Shown: one piece after another, positions 22,407-34,916 of the stretch
Numbering within the stretch: the first letter of the stretch is position 1
Layout of the letters: every line of letters starts with the position of its first letter
NCBI GenBank assembly: GCA_034769895.1
Contig: CM068367.1
Location: 348,153,611 to 348,217,610, forward strand
From: Magicicada septendecula
Lineage: Eukaryota; Arthropoda; Insecta; Hemiptera; Cicadidae
Length of the DNA stretch: 64,000 nucleotides
Direction: 5' to 3'
Program-made: the position numbers and the translations under genes
Notes under the pieces: generated by a model
Databases searched by the model: none
What the model saw: the letters and a program-made list of their open reading frames with translations, nothing else
Told to the model about the DNA's origin: nothing

Positions 22407-24336
22407 TGTAACGTACCGCTTTTTTTTAGAGGCACTTGACCACTTACGAGTATATTGCAATTACAAGCTTTGTTAATTCTGCCCCACAGTTGTACGCCAA
22501 TTCTGTAACGTACCGCTTTTTCGTGAGGTGTAGTAGAGTTATATTGTATGCCTCATGCAGTATGCGTCACTTTTGAATTATACTAACTGACGTTTTAAAC
22601 GGTATAAATAAAGGATTTTGTTTATCTTGTTTTACTCAATCTAAAAGAAATCGAGAGTGTGTGATTTGGGGTCAAGGAGGTAATTTGTTCAGCCTTATGC
22701 AGAAGAGAGAGTAAGTATCATTATTGCCCCTCTGTTGTGACGATTCCTTCTGTATGTTGTGCTGAAATTTTCATTAACTACCCACTACAATAAATTATAA
22801 CACGTTATAATTCAATATTAATTTTCAATAATATGGCTTTATTGATTATTGACTTTTGTCTCCAGCCACCAAAGTATAGGTATCACAATTAATCTTTTTA
22901 AAAAGAAAACATCATCTCGACTTTACCGAGTAAACATAGATCTGTCTAAAGAACAAAACATATATGTTGTTATTTAACCAATATTACGCTATAATAAAAT
23001 ACATCAGTTATTACATAATTCTTATTAATTCCCCAGGGTTCAGGGTGAAGTCTTTGTGTTATGAGAGTGTCAGAAATGGCTAATTGCTACGCTTTACAAA
23101 TATCAAAAATTAATAAATAATTTTGTTTATTTTTCACATGTTACGTAGTTTCCGGAATTGCCGTAAGAGAGCAGCATGTATTTGTTTACTTTTGAAAGAA
23201 ACATATGATAAAATGAATATTTTTTGTTCAATTTCACTATTAAAAAACGAGTTTTCTTCTGGATTTATTACGAAAAATGTTTATATTACCTCGCTCCGTG
23301 TTGTCCTTACTGGATTGAAGTTTTATTCTGTGATGAGGTACGTCTTGCGTTATTATTTCCTTTTCATTTCGAGTATTTTCTGATTGTCTACTAGAAGTAG
23401 GCCGAACTATATTGGATCCTCATAATGTTTTCATCCACTGGTTTTTAATGTATATCACCATTTAATTTGGATTCCTCAGGTATGATTAGTTAGTATTCAC
23501 TTTGTTTATTACTCTTGCGTGAATTTCGCCTCCTCCAACGTCCAAAAAAGATTATTTTTTAATAATTTTTGTCGCATCGTTTCTTCAACAACTCTGGTTC
23601 AGGTCAAAATTTTTATATCTTTTTTAACAATACTTGTTATTTTTCATCACTCTTAGTAACACATAGTATTTTTATTATGTAGGCAGTTTGTGATTATTAA
23701 AATTTATATTTTATTTATGGAAAAATAATTCCCTTCCATTCCGGTTTATTTACTAATTTAATTCACATAATATGTTTTGGTTAATTTTTTTATGACGTAT
23801 ATAAATATTTTATCATTTTATTATCATTAAATAAATTTATATATTATTTATTTAGTCTCGAATAGTGTTCATACCCGGTACTACTTCCTGTTGTCATTTC
23901 CTTCATAGGATTATTGTAATTTTATATTATCTTTGGTAGTTAAAATTTTTGTCTTTTAAAATTAACCCTGGGTTTTCTTACAATCTAACACAATTATTTG
24001 AAATAATATAATATTAACTTGGGTATAACAATTTGTGGTTCATACAATATAAATTACAATAAATAAATAAAATTACAAAAATCAATTAGTATTATTACAT
24101 ACTACTTCCATAGTTTTATCCTATCCAAAACATACAGCACAGTTTAGTAATACATTAATTTCACTTTGGTTTTTCACCTCAATGGGTACACTAGAACTCA
24201 CTTCGCACTATATACCACTCGAATTGTTTATTAGGTGGAGTGATATAATTAAATTTTGAGCGAGCTTTAGTTCTACCCATTTCTGACTTTTATTCTCATG
24301 ATTTACTTTATTGGGACCGGGTTATGTACCGTTACA
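22407..24336 (-). repeat. 5' LTR of the gag-only element
   Basis: 1930 bp, ending TGTAACG/CGTTACA. On the minus strand it starts TGTAACGGTACATAACC at 24336 and finishes AGCGGTACGTTACA at 22407. The final 97 bp (22407-22503) repeat the LTR-end-plus-primer-site unit. An 86-codon open frame at 23123-23383 is duplicated in the other LTR only because the LTRs are duplicated. Confidence 0.88.
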
Positions 24337-25785
24337 ATATATATATATATATGTCAATACTTAGGGAAAGATTAACTTATACATTAGATAATAAAGGCTT
24401 ACTAAAATTCGTTTTAAAATATTACATCACACACGTACATTATGTGTATGTGTGTGTCCGTGTGTGCCCGCGTGTGTACTGTGCATTTGTGCATGTTTAT
24501 TAAAATATTTTAAATGTAGTTCGTAGAAGTAAGTATATTTAGGTTTAAAATAAAATGGCAAGAACGTTTTCTTTTGGGCAGTTACAGAGTTACAGCTTAA
24601 CCTTCTTTATCTTCTTCTTCAGTTTTCTTTCTCAATAAAATTGATGAAATTCATACAAACACGTAATTCTGCGACAACTGTACATTTTAAATTTTACATA
24701 ATTTTCATAATAACAAAGTTATTTGTTTCTATAGAAATGTAAAAAAAAGGAAAACAATTGTTACTATTTATACAAAATTTTAAGCATGTACATCTTGATG
24801 AAAAATTCATCTTTTTTCACTTTGAAACGTTCGAACTCCCAGACGAAACAATTTGTGTTAATTCTCTTGTGTTGTCATATGGCAGCAGTTTTGTATCGTA
24901 AGTATCTATATAAAACACTAAGAAGTTAATGTAACGGTTTATAAAAATTTAACTGAAGAAAGCAATCACTTATATATAATTTTTCTTACAGTACCGCAAA
25001 AGTAATTTACAACTTTGTACACAAAAAGAAACTTTGTTAATTAAAGTTAGCGATATTGAAGTAGCGTCATTCTCTTGAAAACATGAATATAAAGTGTTTA
25101 GAAATCTGAAGCTTTGAAAACCGTTTCATCCATAGTCTGAAACAGCGTAAGACGACAGCAAGCCGGACGAAAGCAGCAGTTTAAGGGATTCACTACCAGT
25201 GGGAAATCTAGCGGCTGTTTCTTTCAAAGCCTGGCTTACACAAATCCTTCTTCGGCTGGTGTCGTTCAGTAGTAGGAGACAGGTCCCTCAAGTATATCCA
25301 GCAATTTCAATACCGCGCATACACGCACACGCGCACGAGCTTACACACGCACGCATTCACTTTTTATGTATATGGAATATTTAGTACCAATATTATTAAA
25401 ATTAATAATTGCGAGTTGTATCTCGTGTTTCATTTTAGTCACCAAAAGTGTTTCCTGTTGTCTCCTGTCACCAAAAATTAAACACAGATGAAAATGTACA
25501 TATCTCATTTCAAAAAATTCAAAAATAATATTGATTTTAATATTTTTAAAGTATTTACTAATACCTAAAATTTGTTTTTAAAGGTAATGTTTCAAATGCA
25601 AAATAATATGGGTACACGATTCAAGAGAAAGTATCTCACATTTAACTATAAACGCCATCTATGTTAGCCAGTAGTGCTGCAGTTTTATTTATTCAGTATA
25701 CATTTATTCAGATGAATATTTAAAATTGTATGAAATATATTTTATCTGTATAAAAAATAACATTTGTGATTAGCAATTGTAACAT
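24337..25785. other. AT-rich spacer with GT- and CA-rich tracts
   Basis: Begins with the AT tract next to the LTR element. Alternating purine-pyrimidine stretches lie at 24430-24480 and 25318-25352. No gene recognised. Confidence 0.35.
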
Positions 25786-25793
25786 ATTCTGAC

Positions 25794-28700
25794 CAGTGGC
25801 GTACGCAGAAATCAATCTGTGGGGGGAGGGCTTGAACCTTAGCAGTCGATATTTTAGCCTACTCTTCTACAATTTATAGTATAAGATAGAGTACATATGC
25901 CAGTTAATGGTTAAAATTTATTAATAGGCGTATTATTTTCATTAGGTTTCACGTTTTCTTTATTAAAACTGTATTATTCGTGATTTGGGGGCTTATGTTT
26001 CATTCCATTTTTTAATCAGTAATTTTAAAACATTACTTTTTTCAAAAACTAAATATTTTTTAATTGATTTTTATGTTTATTGTAATATTTAACAATAGAT
26101 TCATTTTACTTCAATTAGACTATAATATTTTATACATTAATGTCAGTAGCACTGGGAATAAAGTTTTGCAACATTCGTATTTTAACAACTATATATTTCA
26201 AAATATCTTGCTAATAACTAATTGTGTCAGTACAGAAAACAGTTTTTCATTAAACTATTAAAATTCTTACTTTTATACTACTATTTTACTAATACTTTAT
26301 TAATGAAAAATTACACAAGTGCATATTAGCTGAATTCTTACAAAATTAACATTAGTACAGTATTTGAAAAATGAAAAAGAAAGAAACAATATACAGTAAA
26401 TGAGAATCAAATTAAATATTAATTTACAATAGGTAAAGCAATTGTGTCCAAGCAAGCAATTTTTAATTTAAAAAGCCAAGGCCATTCTCCTATTTCCTTG
26501 ATTGGCAAACCGCTCAACAACATCTTCAGGAGAGATGTCGATTTCCCTGTGAATATTGCGCGAAGCTAGTCCATTAAGCCGTGTCTCCGATGTTGTAGAC
26601 CTCAGCCACGTCGTCAACCGCCTCAGAGTAGAGAAGGAGCGTTCTGGCTCAGCTGACGCCACTGGGAGTACACACAGTACTTCTAAAATTTTTCGTATGT
26701 TCGGAAATATGTCTGAATTGCAAGCTTGCAGAGAATACAGAGCTGTGTCTGGAACATTCATATCTGCTTCATCCACCCACTTTTGCTTCCATATTTCTGC
26801 CTCAAGTTTAAGTTCCATCTTGGAAATGTCAGGGTACATGATAGAGGCAACAGACTGCTTGATCTCCTGAGTAGTAGCCTTAATGATGAAATGAGGCATA
26901 AATACTTGAAGATGACAAATTTTATTAAACTCAGGTCCGAAACGGGTTTCTAACTCAACAATGCAGTGGTCAACAAAAGGAATATATAAATTTAGCTTGT
27001 AGTGTTGTTTCACGTCCAATTCCTGGCCAGCATTTGCTCTATGTGATTGCCTATTACATTTTCTAGGCACCTTAGACTGAACCTCCTGTTCATCTGCAAT
27101 TTCTTTGATTTGTTCAAACGTGAGTTGAAAGATTCATCCACATTTCTCCGCCTTTCTTTCAAAGCATTTTGCAAATTAGTTACTGACTTTTAGCTTGGGA
27201 AAGATCAATATTTCGTTTCTGCAAGTATCTTGTTACTGGCAGCATTAGACCGCTGATTTCAGCACAAACTACCAAGCTAGCTAAAAATTCATATCTTAAA
27301 ATAGCTTGCAAAAGAGAGAAGGCCATAGAATGTTTTGAGCCTAACTCGTTTATTTCTTCAAGAGTTGTGACAATGGTGCCAAAAAATTTCAAGAAATCGA
27401 TAAATGCTTTGTGTCTCTCCACCCACCTTGTCTTATACAGCTGTGTCAAAACAGTTTTGTTGGTTTCTTTCATAGAAAGATGTTTCTTATGTATTTCTCG
27501 TCTTATATATAACTTTATCTCTGATAAAGTTAGTAGTATTGTTAACAGTACCTAGCATATTCTTTATCTGTCGGCAGGCAGATTCACTATTTGTAGCTGA
27601 GACAACTGTTAAGTTTAAAACATTGCTCCAGGAATGAGTATATTCAGCGTATGGTTGTTTTTCCTTAATTTTAGCTTGAACACCCTGCAATTTCCTGACA
27701 TATTTGATGCCCTGTCATACCCTTGACCACGTAACTTGTTAATATCTAAATCATGATCTTTTAAAACTTTTAATATGACATCTGCCAAGTCCTCTCCTGA
27801 TAATGATGTCAATGCAACAAAGGTAAGAAATGTTTCAATAATTTTTTCTTTTTTCAAAAAACGGACACAGATAGACATTTGTTCAGTACCGGCGATATCT
27901 GTGGTCTCATCACACAAAACAGAGAAATATGGTGACTTTTTAATATCAGTTATTATTTTTTCATTGATCAGGTCTCCACATATTGCAATTAACTCATTCT
28001 GAACGCAGGGACTTACATACAGTGGATTTTTGAACCCTTTTCGAGATGCTCTTTTAATATACTGTCACCAGCATCTACTGTGAATCTAAGGAGAGCATTG
28101 AAGGTTCATCGATTTTGTTCATCTTCTTCCAGAAGAGAGGAGCAACTGCCTTCTCTGTGCCATCGAAGAGGAATATTTTCCCTACCATGCAAAATAATTG
28201 TTTACACAATACTCACCAAATTCTTCCTATTTTCAGCCACCTTCTTTTTCACTGAACTGTTTACAAGTTTTTGTACATTGCAAGTTATATTTTGTACATT
28301 TGTTTAAACGATTCTGCATCCAGTAAACTGTTTACATGGTACTGAGATGAACAATGATTTTTAAATGTTTCTAAGTCCTTTTTCCACTTTTTAAGTGGAC
28401 GATTAACAAGAGTGCCAATATTAGCGCTGTGAGAAGTGGTTTTTCCAAAGAGAATACAATATTTACAATATGCGCCATCTTCACATTTAGAATAAACCTA
28501 CCAATCGTATTTCACCAACCAAGAATACTGGAATGATCGCATAATTGCACCTTCTTTTTTTACAGGAAAGTTGTGGTCAGCCATACTTTCAGTGTAATTT
28601 TTACAAAGGACGGCATACTTCAGGTTATCATCAATTTTAGATTTATATTGTAATAATAAATTACTAATGTCTGTTACTTTACCTATTAATGAAGACTCGT

Positions 28701-29976
28701 TTTGTGAAAGAACATTTGTGTCAGAACAGCCAGGATTTATAGTTTCACTATTGTCAGAGAATTGAGAAACAAGTCCGGAAACATTGTTGTCATTGCCACA
28801 AGCCTCACTAACACAAGTATCTTGCTGAGACGATGTAGAAGTTGACAAAGAACATGTAGGCCTTTCTGCTACACTATCACACTACGCTAATTTAGTTTTT
28901 GTTAAAAAGAAATCCAAAGTGCTGACTTTCCTTTTTGGTAATTTTGTCATGTCATCAAGTTTGGACGTATTAGTCTCCATCGTTGACGCAACAAACAATC
29001 ACTAACAAAATTACAAAAACTGCGGATTTCATAAACACCGTACTGCTAAACAAACACAAACGCGACAATGGCGGACGATGACAGCAACGTGTGCACGAGT
29101 GGTGTATTGTCTGAACGACTACCTCCGATCGCTGCCGAAAATAGATGAATATATGGAAGCATGTAGAGGCCACCCGTGGCGCTCGCGTAGCGAATTTCTG
29201 TTCGCTCGCCACAGGAATGCATGAAAACTCGAAATTTTGCACGCACAATGTGGGGTGCATGCTTCGTAGGCCCTGCATGCCGCAGGCAGGTGTGCAGGAT
29301 TTGGTAGGCAGGTTAGTTATGTTTATACGTTCGGAAAATACGATAAATTTTAAATAAATATTATTATTTCTAAAAATTAATTATTTTATAATAGTATATA
29401 TAACGATTTTATTTTTCTTTTCAAGTAAAAAAATGAAGTATTTTTAAAGTAATTTTTTAATTATTTCAAGATATGAAATTAGGAACATTATTAAAATTAT
29501 CGTTTTATTTATCGACTGATATTTGCAAAAATGTGCTGAATTTAACTTAAGTGTTAAATAATATTTTTATAAAAAGGTTTACGTAGGCCTACTTATTTAA
29601 GTATCATAAAAATATTATTTAATACTTCAGTAAAATTACTTAGGGTTCACTGGTACTAGTGGCCGGTGGGCGGTGTGGCGTGCGTGTGGCCGCTCCGTCA
29701 AATGAGAGCGAGAGAGAGAGAGAAAACGGGTAGTTTACCGAACGTTACACTCGGCGTAATACACCGCTCAATGAACAATAAATTATAACTGAAGTAACAA
29801 TTGTTACTATAAACTACTTATTTTGTTAGTATTTATATCCCCGTCCAAATCGGCCGAAATATGCAATTTTGTAAGTTTAAACGAGAGCCTAAGTAAACTA
29901 AGGAAGTGCATATTTATATTTTTGCGGTTGGGGGGGGGCTTGAGCCCCTGAGCCCCCCCCCCTGCGTACGCCATTG
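25794..29976 (-). mobile_element. Full-length hAT transposon with 8-bp target duplication
   Basis: The 4183-bp element is bounded by inverted ends CAGTGGCGTACGCAG (25794) and, on the minus strand, CAATGGCGTACGCAG (29976), with G-rich subterminal stretches inside both. It is flanked by an exact 8-bp duplication ATTCTGAC at 25786-25793 and 29977-29984. An 8-bp duplication and CAGTG-type ends are the hallmark of hAT. A hAT transposase pseudogene occupies the middle. Both ends and the duplication survive, so the whole insertion is intact even though the gene is not. Confidence 0.92.
26468..28980 (-). pseudogene. hAT transposase, TTF/ZMYM type (DUF4371), broken
   Basis: Reading from ATG at 28980 (METNTSKLDDMTK), the N-terminus has LPKRKVSTLDFF, then an in-frame TAG about 33 codons in. 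A TTF-type zinc finger follows near 28580-28350, seen as SFQYSWLVKYDW, DGAYCKYCILFGKTTSHS and NHCSSQYH. The DUF4371-like catalytic part has VLCDETTDIAGTEQMSICV near 27930 (first acidic residue) and GQGYDRASNMSG near 27715. TRWVERHKAFIDFL (27445-27400) is in the usual insertion-domain region. The C-terminal dimerisation block LPVASAEPERSFSTLRRL ends at RMALAF and a stop at 26468. Several frameshifts and stops break the protein, so it cannot be made. Relatives are often annotated as zinc finger MYM-type 1-like. Confidence 0.88.
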
Positions 29977-31105
29977 ATTCTGACGAATGTAATCTTTTTG
30001 TCACTGACGAGGAAGCATCTATTGTGACTTCCAAATTACTCATGTGGTTTACGTGTAATATAATTATTGTAATAACAATACAATTACAATTATTATCATA
30101 CATAAATGTGCAACACACGCGCGCGCGCACTTACACACACACACACACTCACGATCATAAAAACAGTCAAACACGATAATGTTAACGTAATGTTTTATAG
30201 CTATTGATAACTTTAGTCAGGATGACAAAAAAGTTGGAGGTTAAAGATGTGTCATTTTACAGGGCTAAGTAAAATATTATTAGTTGTTTTACTTTATAAT
30301 TAGTTTGATAAAATTTTAAATGCTTTAGAGTTGTTCTGTACGTTTAACATACTATTACTTTTCGAATGTGACATTTCAAACAATTTGAGACATATACGAT
30401 ATTGAAACATATTCTATGTACACTTAATGTTACTTTTTATTGTCAGTGTCGCTACTCTACATTCTGGTCGCACTAAATATGAACATTATGTGGTTAATAC
30501 TCCTTATAATCACATATTACCAACGCACGTAATTGGTTACAACAATGTTTCATAAGTGTTGTAATTTCTGTTATTGCCATTCAATTATATTTCTTAATTA
30601 TGTACCTTCTTTTTCTGTTTTATTTATGACCTAAAAATAGTTTGTGATACCAATTCGGAAGAATAACAGAGCTTTATACACAACTGTGTATAGTTATAAG
30701 ACTTTAAGTATACAAAGTTGAGGAAAGTTTGTCATACAGTATGATTAAGGAAAATCTTCAGTATAGGTTGGAACATAGCATTTTTGGCATGAAATAAACG
30801 TAATCGAACAACGTACATTTCTCCAGGTGCACTGGTCTTTACTCTCTCCTGTTAAATGTGATAGGACAATAGAGTTCCAGCTGGCAGAAGCTAACAGGAA
30901 TTGACCGTGTTGGACCGAAACCCAAGATAGGATACATCCACTTTGACACAGACTGGCCATATGCCAGAACAAAGCACTAGGGTGGCTTGCAGTTTTTGTC
31001 ATCATTGGAAAATGTGTTCTTATTTCAGACAATTTTTGTTTATCACTGTATCATTTGCTCAGATACCAAACATTATTTTTGACATTTTAGAATAAATAGT
31101 TATCA
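29977..31105. other. AT-rich spacer; one unassigned open frame
   Basis: A (GC)n-(AC)n tract lies at 30114-30152. On the minus strand 30745-31032 has an open frame of 95 codons with unusually balanced composition (SASWNSIVLSHLTGESKDQC). I do not recognise it and see no supporting signals. Confidence 0.3.
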
Positions 31106-31107
31106 AG

Positions 31108-31266
31108 TTTTAAAAAACACACAAACACTTGATAGTTTTACAATTTATTATTAATCTCTGACAACTGTTCTTAGCAGCTCTTTGAGAATAGCCTAATAGG
31201 CTGAATGAATTGTAAGAGGTTAACAATAAATTGTAAAGCTACCAAATGTTTGTGTGTTTTTTAAAA
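31108..31266. repeat. Foldback repeat / small MITE-like element
   Basis: Inverted arms of about 50 bases: TTTTAAAAAACACACAAACA on the left and its complement TGTTTGTGTGTTTTTTAAAA on the right. The arms continue inward through TAGTTTTACAATTTATTATT and its diverged partner. The loop is about 55 bases. No clear target duplication. Confidence 0.65.
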
Positions 31267-31466
31267 CATTTGTAGTAATATGTTTTGCCCCAAGTGCCCA
31301 ACGAGACTTCAGTCTATATTTTTAAATTTCTGTGGCATTTTCTGAAATTCATGTAATTTAAACCAGTTACAACAATTAATTCTAAAACTATGAAGCGTAA
31401 ACAATTGCAACAGCAACTTTTAACAATCCAAATCGTTCGCATGGTAAAAGGAATAATATATTTTAT

Positions 31467-31683
31467 AACTTTGTCGTATTTTGTTGCTTCTCTGCTATAT
31501 ACAATTTTCCCTCTAACGAGGCCTTTCAGTTTCGCAACCATTATCAAGTTCTTCCTGCAACAAAGGAAGAACTTGTTGTAGGAAGTTTGTTGTAGGAAGA
31601 ACTTGATAATGGTTGCGAAACCGAAAGGCCTCGTTCGAGGGAAAATTGTATATAGCAGAGAAGCAACAAAATACGACAAAGTT
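31467..31683. repeat. Long near-perfect hairpin
   Basis: Left arm about 31467-31562, right arm about 31584-31683, near-identical in inverted orientation with only a few mismatches (TTTCAGTTTCG against TTTCGGTTTCG, CTAACGAGG against CGAACGAGG, CTGCAACA against CTACAACA). The loop is about 21 bases. Transcription would give a hairpin stem of about 97 bp. Each arm contains TTGATAATGGTTGCGAAAC then GAAAGGCC. Confidence 0.85.
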
Positions 31684-31703
31684 GTTATGAAGACTGCTAA
31701 CAC

Positions 31704-32940
31704 AGATAAAATAGCTGATAATATATTTTACGGCTTTATGATTTTTATAAAATAATAAATTCTTTTACTGTAAGATAACTATACCCTATAGAAATACCAA
31801 AGTTTGGAATTTTTAAATAATTTTTTTCAGTCCACAATAGAAAACTGTAACCAGATTTAATAAAGGAAACATTTCGATTATTAATTTACAGTATTAGAGG
31901 TTTCCTAACATTTAAATGAGCCTAGTAAAGATTTAAAAAATAAACCATTTAGGCCGTTTCAGGTATATATGTACTCATATAACGGGGCCTAATTATATTG
32001 TTTTATCAGAATAAAGTCCTGGAGACATCAAAATAAAGTAAACCAATATATTTTTATAAGTTTATTGATATTTTGAAATTTTAATTGTAATAAAAGATTC
32101 GTCTCCTCTCTTTCTGTCTCATTCTTTCTCACTTCCTGCACACATTCTTTGACAAATATGAGTATGCAAACGCTTACTAAAATTGATGTTTTGTCAACAA
32201 TGGACTAACACGAGAATTCACTACCAGTATCTTAAATTTTTCTCTTTTAAAACCTTGGCTTATAATCTCTGGGTACTTTAATCAGTCAAGCATACTCTTA
32301 TCAGCTTGTCATCTGCATTGGCCACATAATATCTACCTTAGAAATCAAGTCCTTTCTTTTTATTATCTATAGAACATAATGACCAAAATAAAAGTAAATT
32401 CAATGTTATAAAGTATAAGTACTGAGGTACAATAATATACTCTTCTGAAGTTAATAATTGACACTAGGGTTAGTTATAGAAAGCACTTACGCCATATTAT
32501 GCCCAACTAATGATATATTACGTTGCGGGAAACATAACACATGACGCCCTGCTCTTGCTTTTACTGTCAGCAACGGGGGACATAAAAAGTGAACAGCTAA
32601 GTAATAAGCAACGTGTACGACATACTATCTCTTCTGTAAAACTCATCACATAGCTATGCAGACAACAATTAGGCCTTATTGAGTACAGTTACCTTACATA
32701 AAAACATATCTTAATAGTAGTAATATTAATTACTTTTAAGAGATAATTTTTTAATTAGAAAATGCTTTTTAAATTAATTCAGAATAACGTATGTATTTAA
32801 GTAAAAGTACATCTAAAGTACGTGTATTTAAACTTGTAAAGTAAATCGAAACGGCAAACTGTCAGCAGGTCGCCTTCCTTGTAAACGCAGTTTGGGAATA
32901 ATTACATTACACTTAATTAATAAAGTTGAATTAGTTGTTA
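31704..32940. other. AT-rich spacer
   Basis: No gene or repeat recognised. Confidence 0.3.
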
Positions 32941-32944
32941 TAAT

Positions 32945-33114
32945 CACAAACAGAAATCACACGTTGCACACTACTATAAAGGGAATTTTCGATTAGCGCT
33001 TTTAATCTTCACAGCTCATCAGATGATATCCGCTCTGATGATGAGCTATGAAGATTTATAGCTATAATCAGGACTTTTGCTATAGTGGTGTGCAAGTCTA
33101 ATTTCTGTTTACAG
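32945..33114. repeat. Foldback MITE-like element
   Basis: A palindromic unit of about 170 bases. The outer arms are ACAGAAATCACACGTTGCAC against (inverted) ACAGAAATTAGACTTGCAC, then CTACTATA / CCACTATA. The inner stem is TCTTCACAGCTCATCAGA against TCTGATGATGAGCTATGAAG. Terminal motif TTGCACAC(T/C)ACTATA. Autonomous parent not seen. Confidence 0.65.
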
Positions 33115-34535
33115 AACATTACAGTAGATGGAAAATTACAGAATTACGCAATTGAGACTAATACAGTGACCGTAAGTAAACAATCAACGGTAAACATGTT
33201 TTGTAAATGAAAAAACAAAGCGATTGCTTCAAATGCGTTACTGGCGTGGTTGTATGCAGACGTACAGCGGTAAAGTTCGACGACAGTCGATAGGGACCGG
33301 GCTTGTTTGGCCACTTGTTAATTAAATATTTCGCGATTAGGAAGGAGTAATGAGCTCTTCCAGTTTTCCCCTGTGCTCTACTAAGTTACCACTAACAACC
33401 GGGTTCACTTTCTAAAATAATCGCTTGACTGTAACACAAGCGTTAATAGAATGCTAATCTCAAGTTAGCAATAAACTGTGTAGTATAACAAAGGCACTAG
33501 TCTTTGCAGCATACTTTAGGGGGCCCCACACACATACACACACTTTTGAGTGTGAGAACGCACAATCTTGAACATCAGATGTGTACTGTGTACTCCCGTA
33601 AACATCAAGAGTAAGAACTCATCAACATGTCACATTCCGTACCGCGTTTCATGTCCTCACTACACCGCCAGAAGTAGTGTTAACTCCCCCCCTCACATTC
33701 TATCTCTCTATCTCATGTATGAGATTCCTGGCGTGTACATTCAAAACTACGTTCATGACTGCGTGTCTGTGCTTTACAGTATAACAAAGGTATTTGTCAG
33801 CGTATTGATTGAAAAATAAATAAAATTTGACCAACTGAAAATAAAATGACAAAACTGCAAAAAATAAAACAGTTGAATTCTGGCTGAGGATTCACTGAAG
33901 ACTAAACATTGTGAACCACTCACTCAAGATAAATGTATCTCATAAATATCTACTATGTTACAGACTTTGGTACATACCTTGGTACCCCACCATAATTGTT
34001 CCCATCCCATTTTTGGCCGTATACTATCCAATTTTCCCTCCCTTCTTCTACTCGAATCACATGTAAAGCCGAAATCTTTTACTGATTCCATAGTCTGGGT
34101 ATCATAACTGTTAATGCTTAGTCAGACGCTTGGTCTATTATGTTAAGAGTAATGTATCATGCTTCAATTCTTAGATTTTTATAACGTAGTCAATTTCTTC
34201 AGTGTTGTTTATAAATCTTATCTCGATACCATAAACTAATAAAAGGAGATTATTTTTGAAAAATATTTTTTATTTAACGTGAATTGAAAATTTTGTAGCT
34301 TTAAAAATGCAATCTATCCTACCGATAATGTACTATTAAATTTAATATCCCGATTATAATACACAATTAAAGTATACTCAATCTACTAGTCATTGTGTAC
34401 GACATCGTATGTGTCATTTGCCTGTCATTTATATAGATCTTAATGTAAAAAATACCTATATGTAAGTGGAATTAGGTCATCGGAAGTACCAAAGGTGTGA
34501 AAAAGAACGCTGTGAGGAAATAACAGTATACCATC
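33115..34535. other. AT-rich spacer
   Basis: No gene recognised. CA-rich runs near 33528-33545. The short frame at 33568-33819 has no familiar motif. Confidence 0.3.
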
Positions 34536-34539
34536 AGGC

Positions 34540-34650
34540 ATAGATAAATGGGAAAGCCATTACAAACAGTTGTTTAGAGAGAAAATACAAGAACCTGCGA
34601 CTGATACGACGGAGCTGGAGCTAACAGAAGCCGTTACAGAAAACATCGTA
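34540..34650 (+). pseudogene. Short LINE-like coding relic
   Basis: One frame reads DKWESHYKQLFREKIQEPA and then TDTTELELTEAVTENI. This resembles the segment before the RT domain of LINE ORF2 proteins, where a W-x-x-(H/Y)(Y/F)-x-x-L(F/L) pattern precedes the palm. Nothing more of the ORF survives clearly, so this is tentative. Confidence 0.3.
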
Positions 34651-34916
34651 TGTCAGAGGTCTTCAGTAGTTTATACATCTATTAAGAATGCCTGATTGGA
34701 GGATCTTTTCGCCAGGAAGAAGAAGGGAATGGAACACTTTGTCTAAAAGAAACTTAGTCGAAGAAACAGCTTATGATTAAGAAGCTCGGCAGAGAGGATT
34801 TGTAGCAACAATTTGTGTATGTCTCATGTATTTTATCGTATACTATATACAATTCAAACAGGAGGAATTTAGAAGAGTTCTCGGCCTGACAGAGATAAAC
34901 CCAGGAGTGTCAAATT

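Larger units (their letters stand above)
17576..24336 (-). mobile_element. Gag-only LTR retrotransposon with 1.93-kb LTRs
   Basis: Two nearly identical direct repeats (17724-19657 and 22407-24336) flank a 2.75-kb internal region. All begin TGTAACG and end CGTTACA. On the minus strand the order is 5' LTR, a primer-binding-like TGGCGCTCAACG directly after it, a gag-like ORF, about 1.3 kb of non-coding sequence, a polypurine tract (GTGGGGGGGCTTTA) and the 3' LTR. No protease, RT, RNase H or integrase is present, so it must rely on another element. By eye the LTRs differ by about half a dozen substitutions and a few small indels, so the insertion is young. It sits in an AT-dinucleotide tract, so the target duplication is ambiguous but consistent with ATAT. 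Confidence 0.85.

Noticed and set aside
30745-31032. 95-codon minus-strand frame as a possible host exon
   Set aside because: No recognised domain, no splice or promoter evidence. Kept only as an unassigned open frame.
31314-31703. 129-codon minus-strand open frame
   Set aside because: It reads through both arms of the near-perfect hairpin, so the encoded sequence is an artefact of the inverted repeat.
33001-33060. Hammerhead ribozyme in the inner hairpin (CTGATGATGAGCTATGAAG)
   Set aside because: It has CTGATGA but lacks the conserved GAAA after stem II; the palindromic MITE explains the structure.
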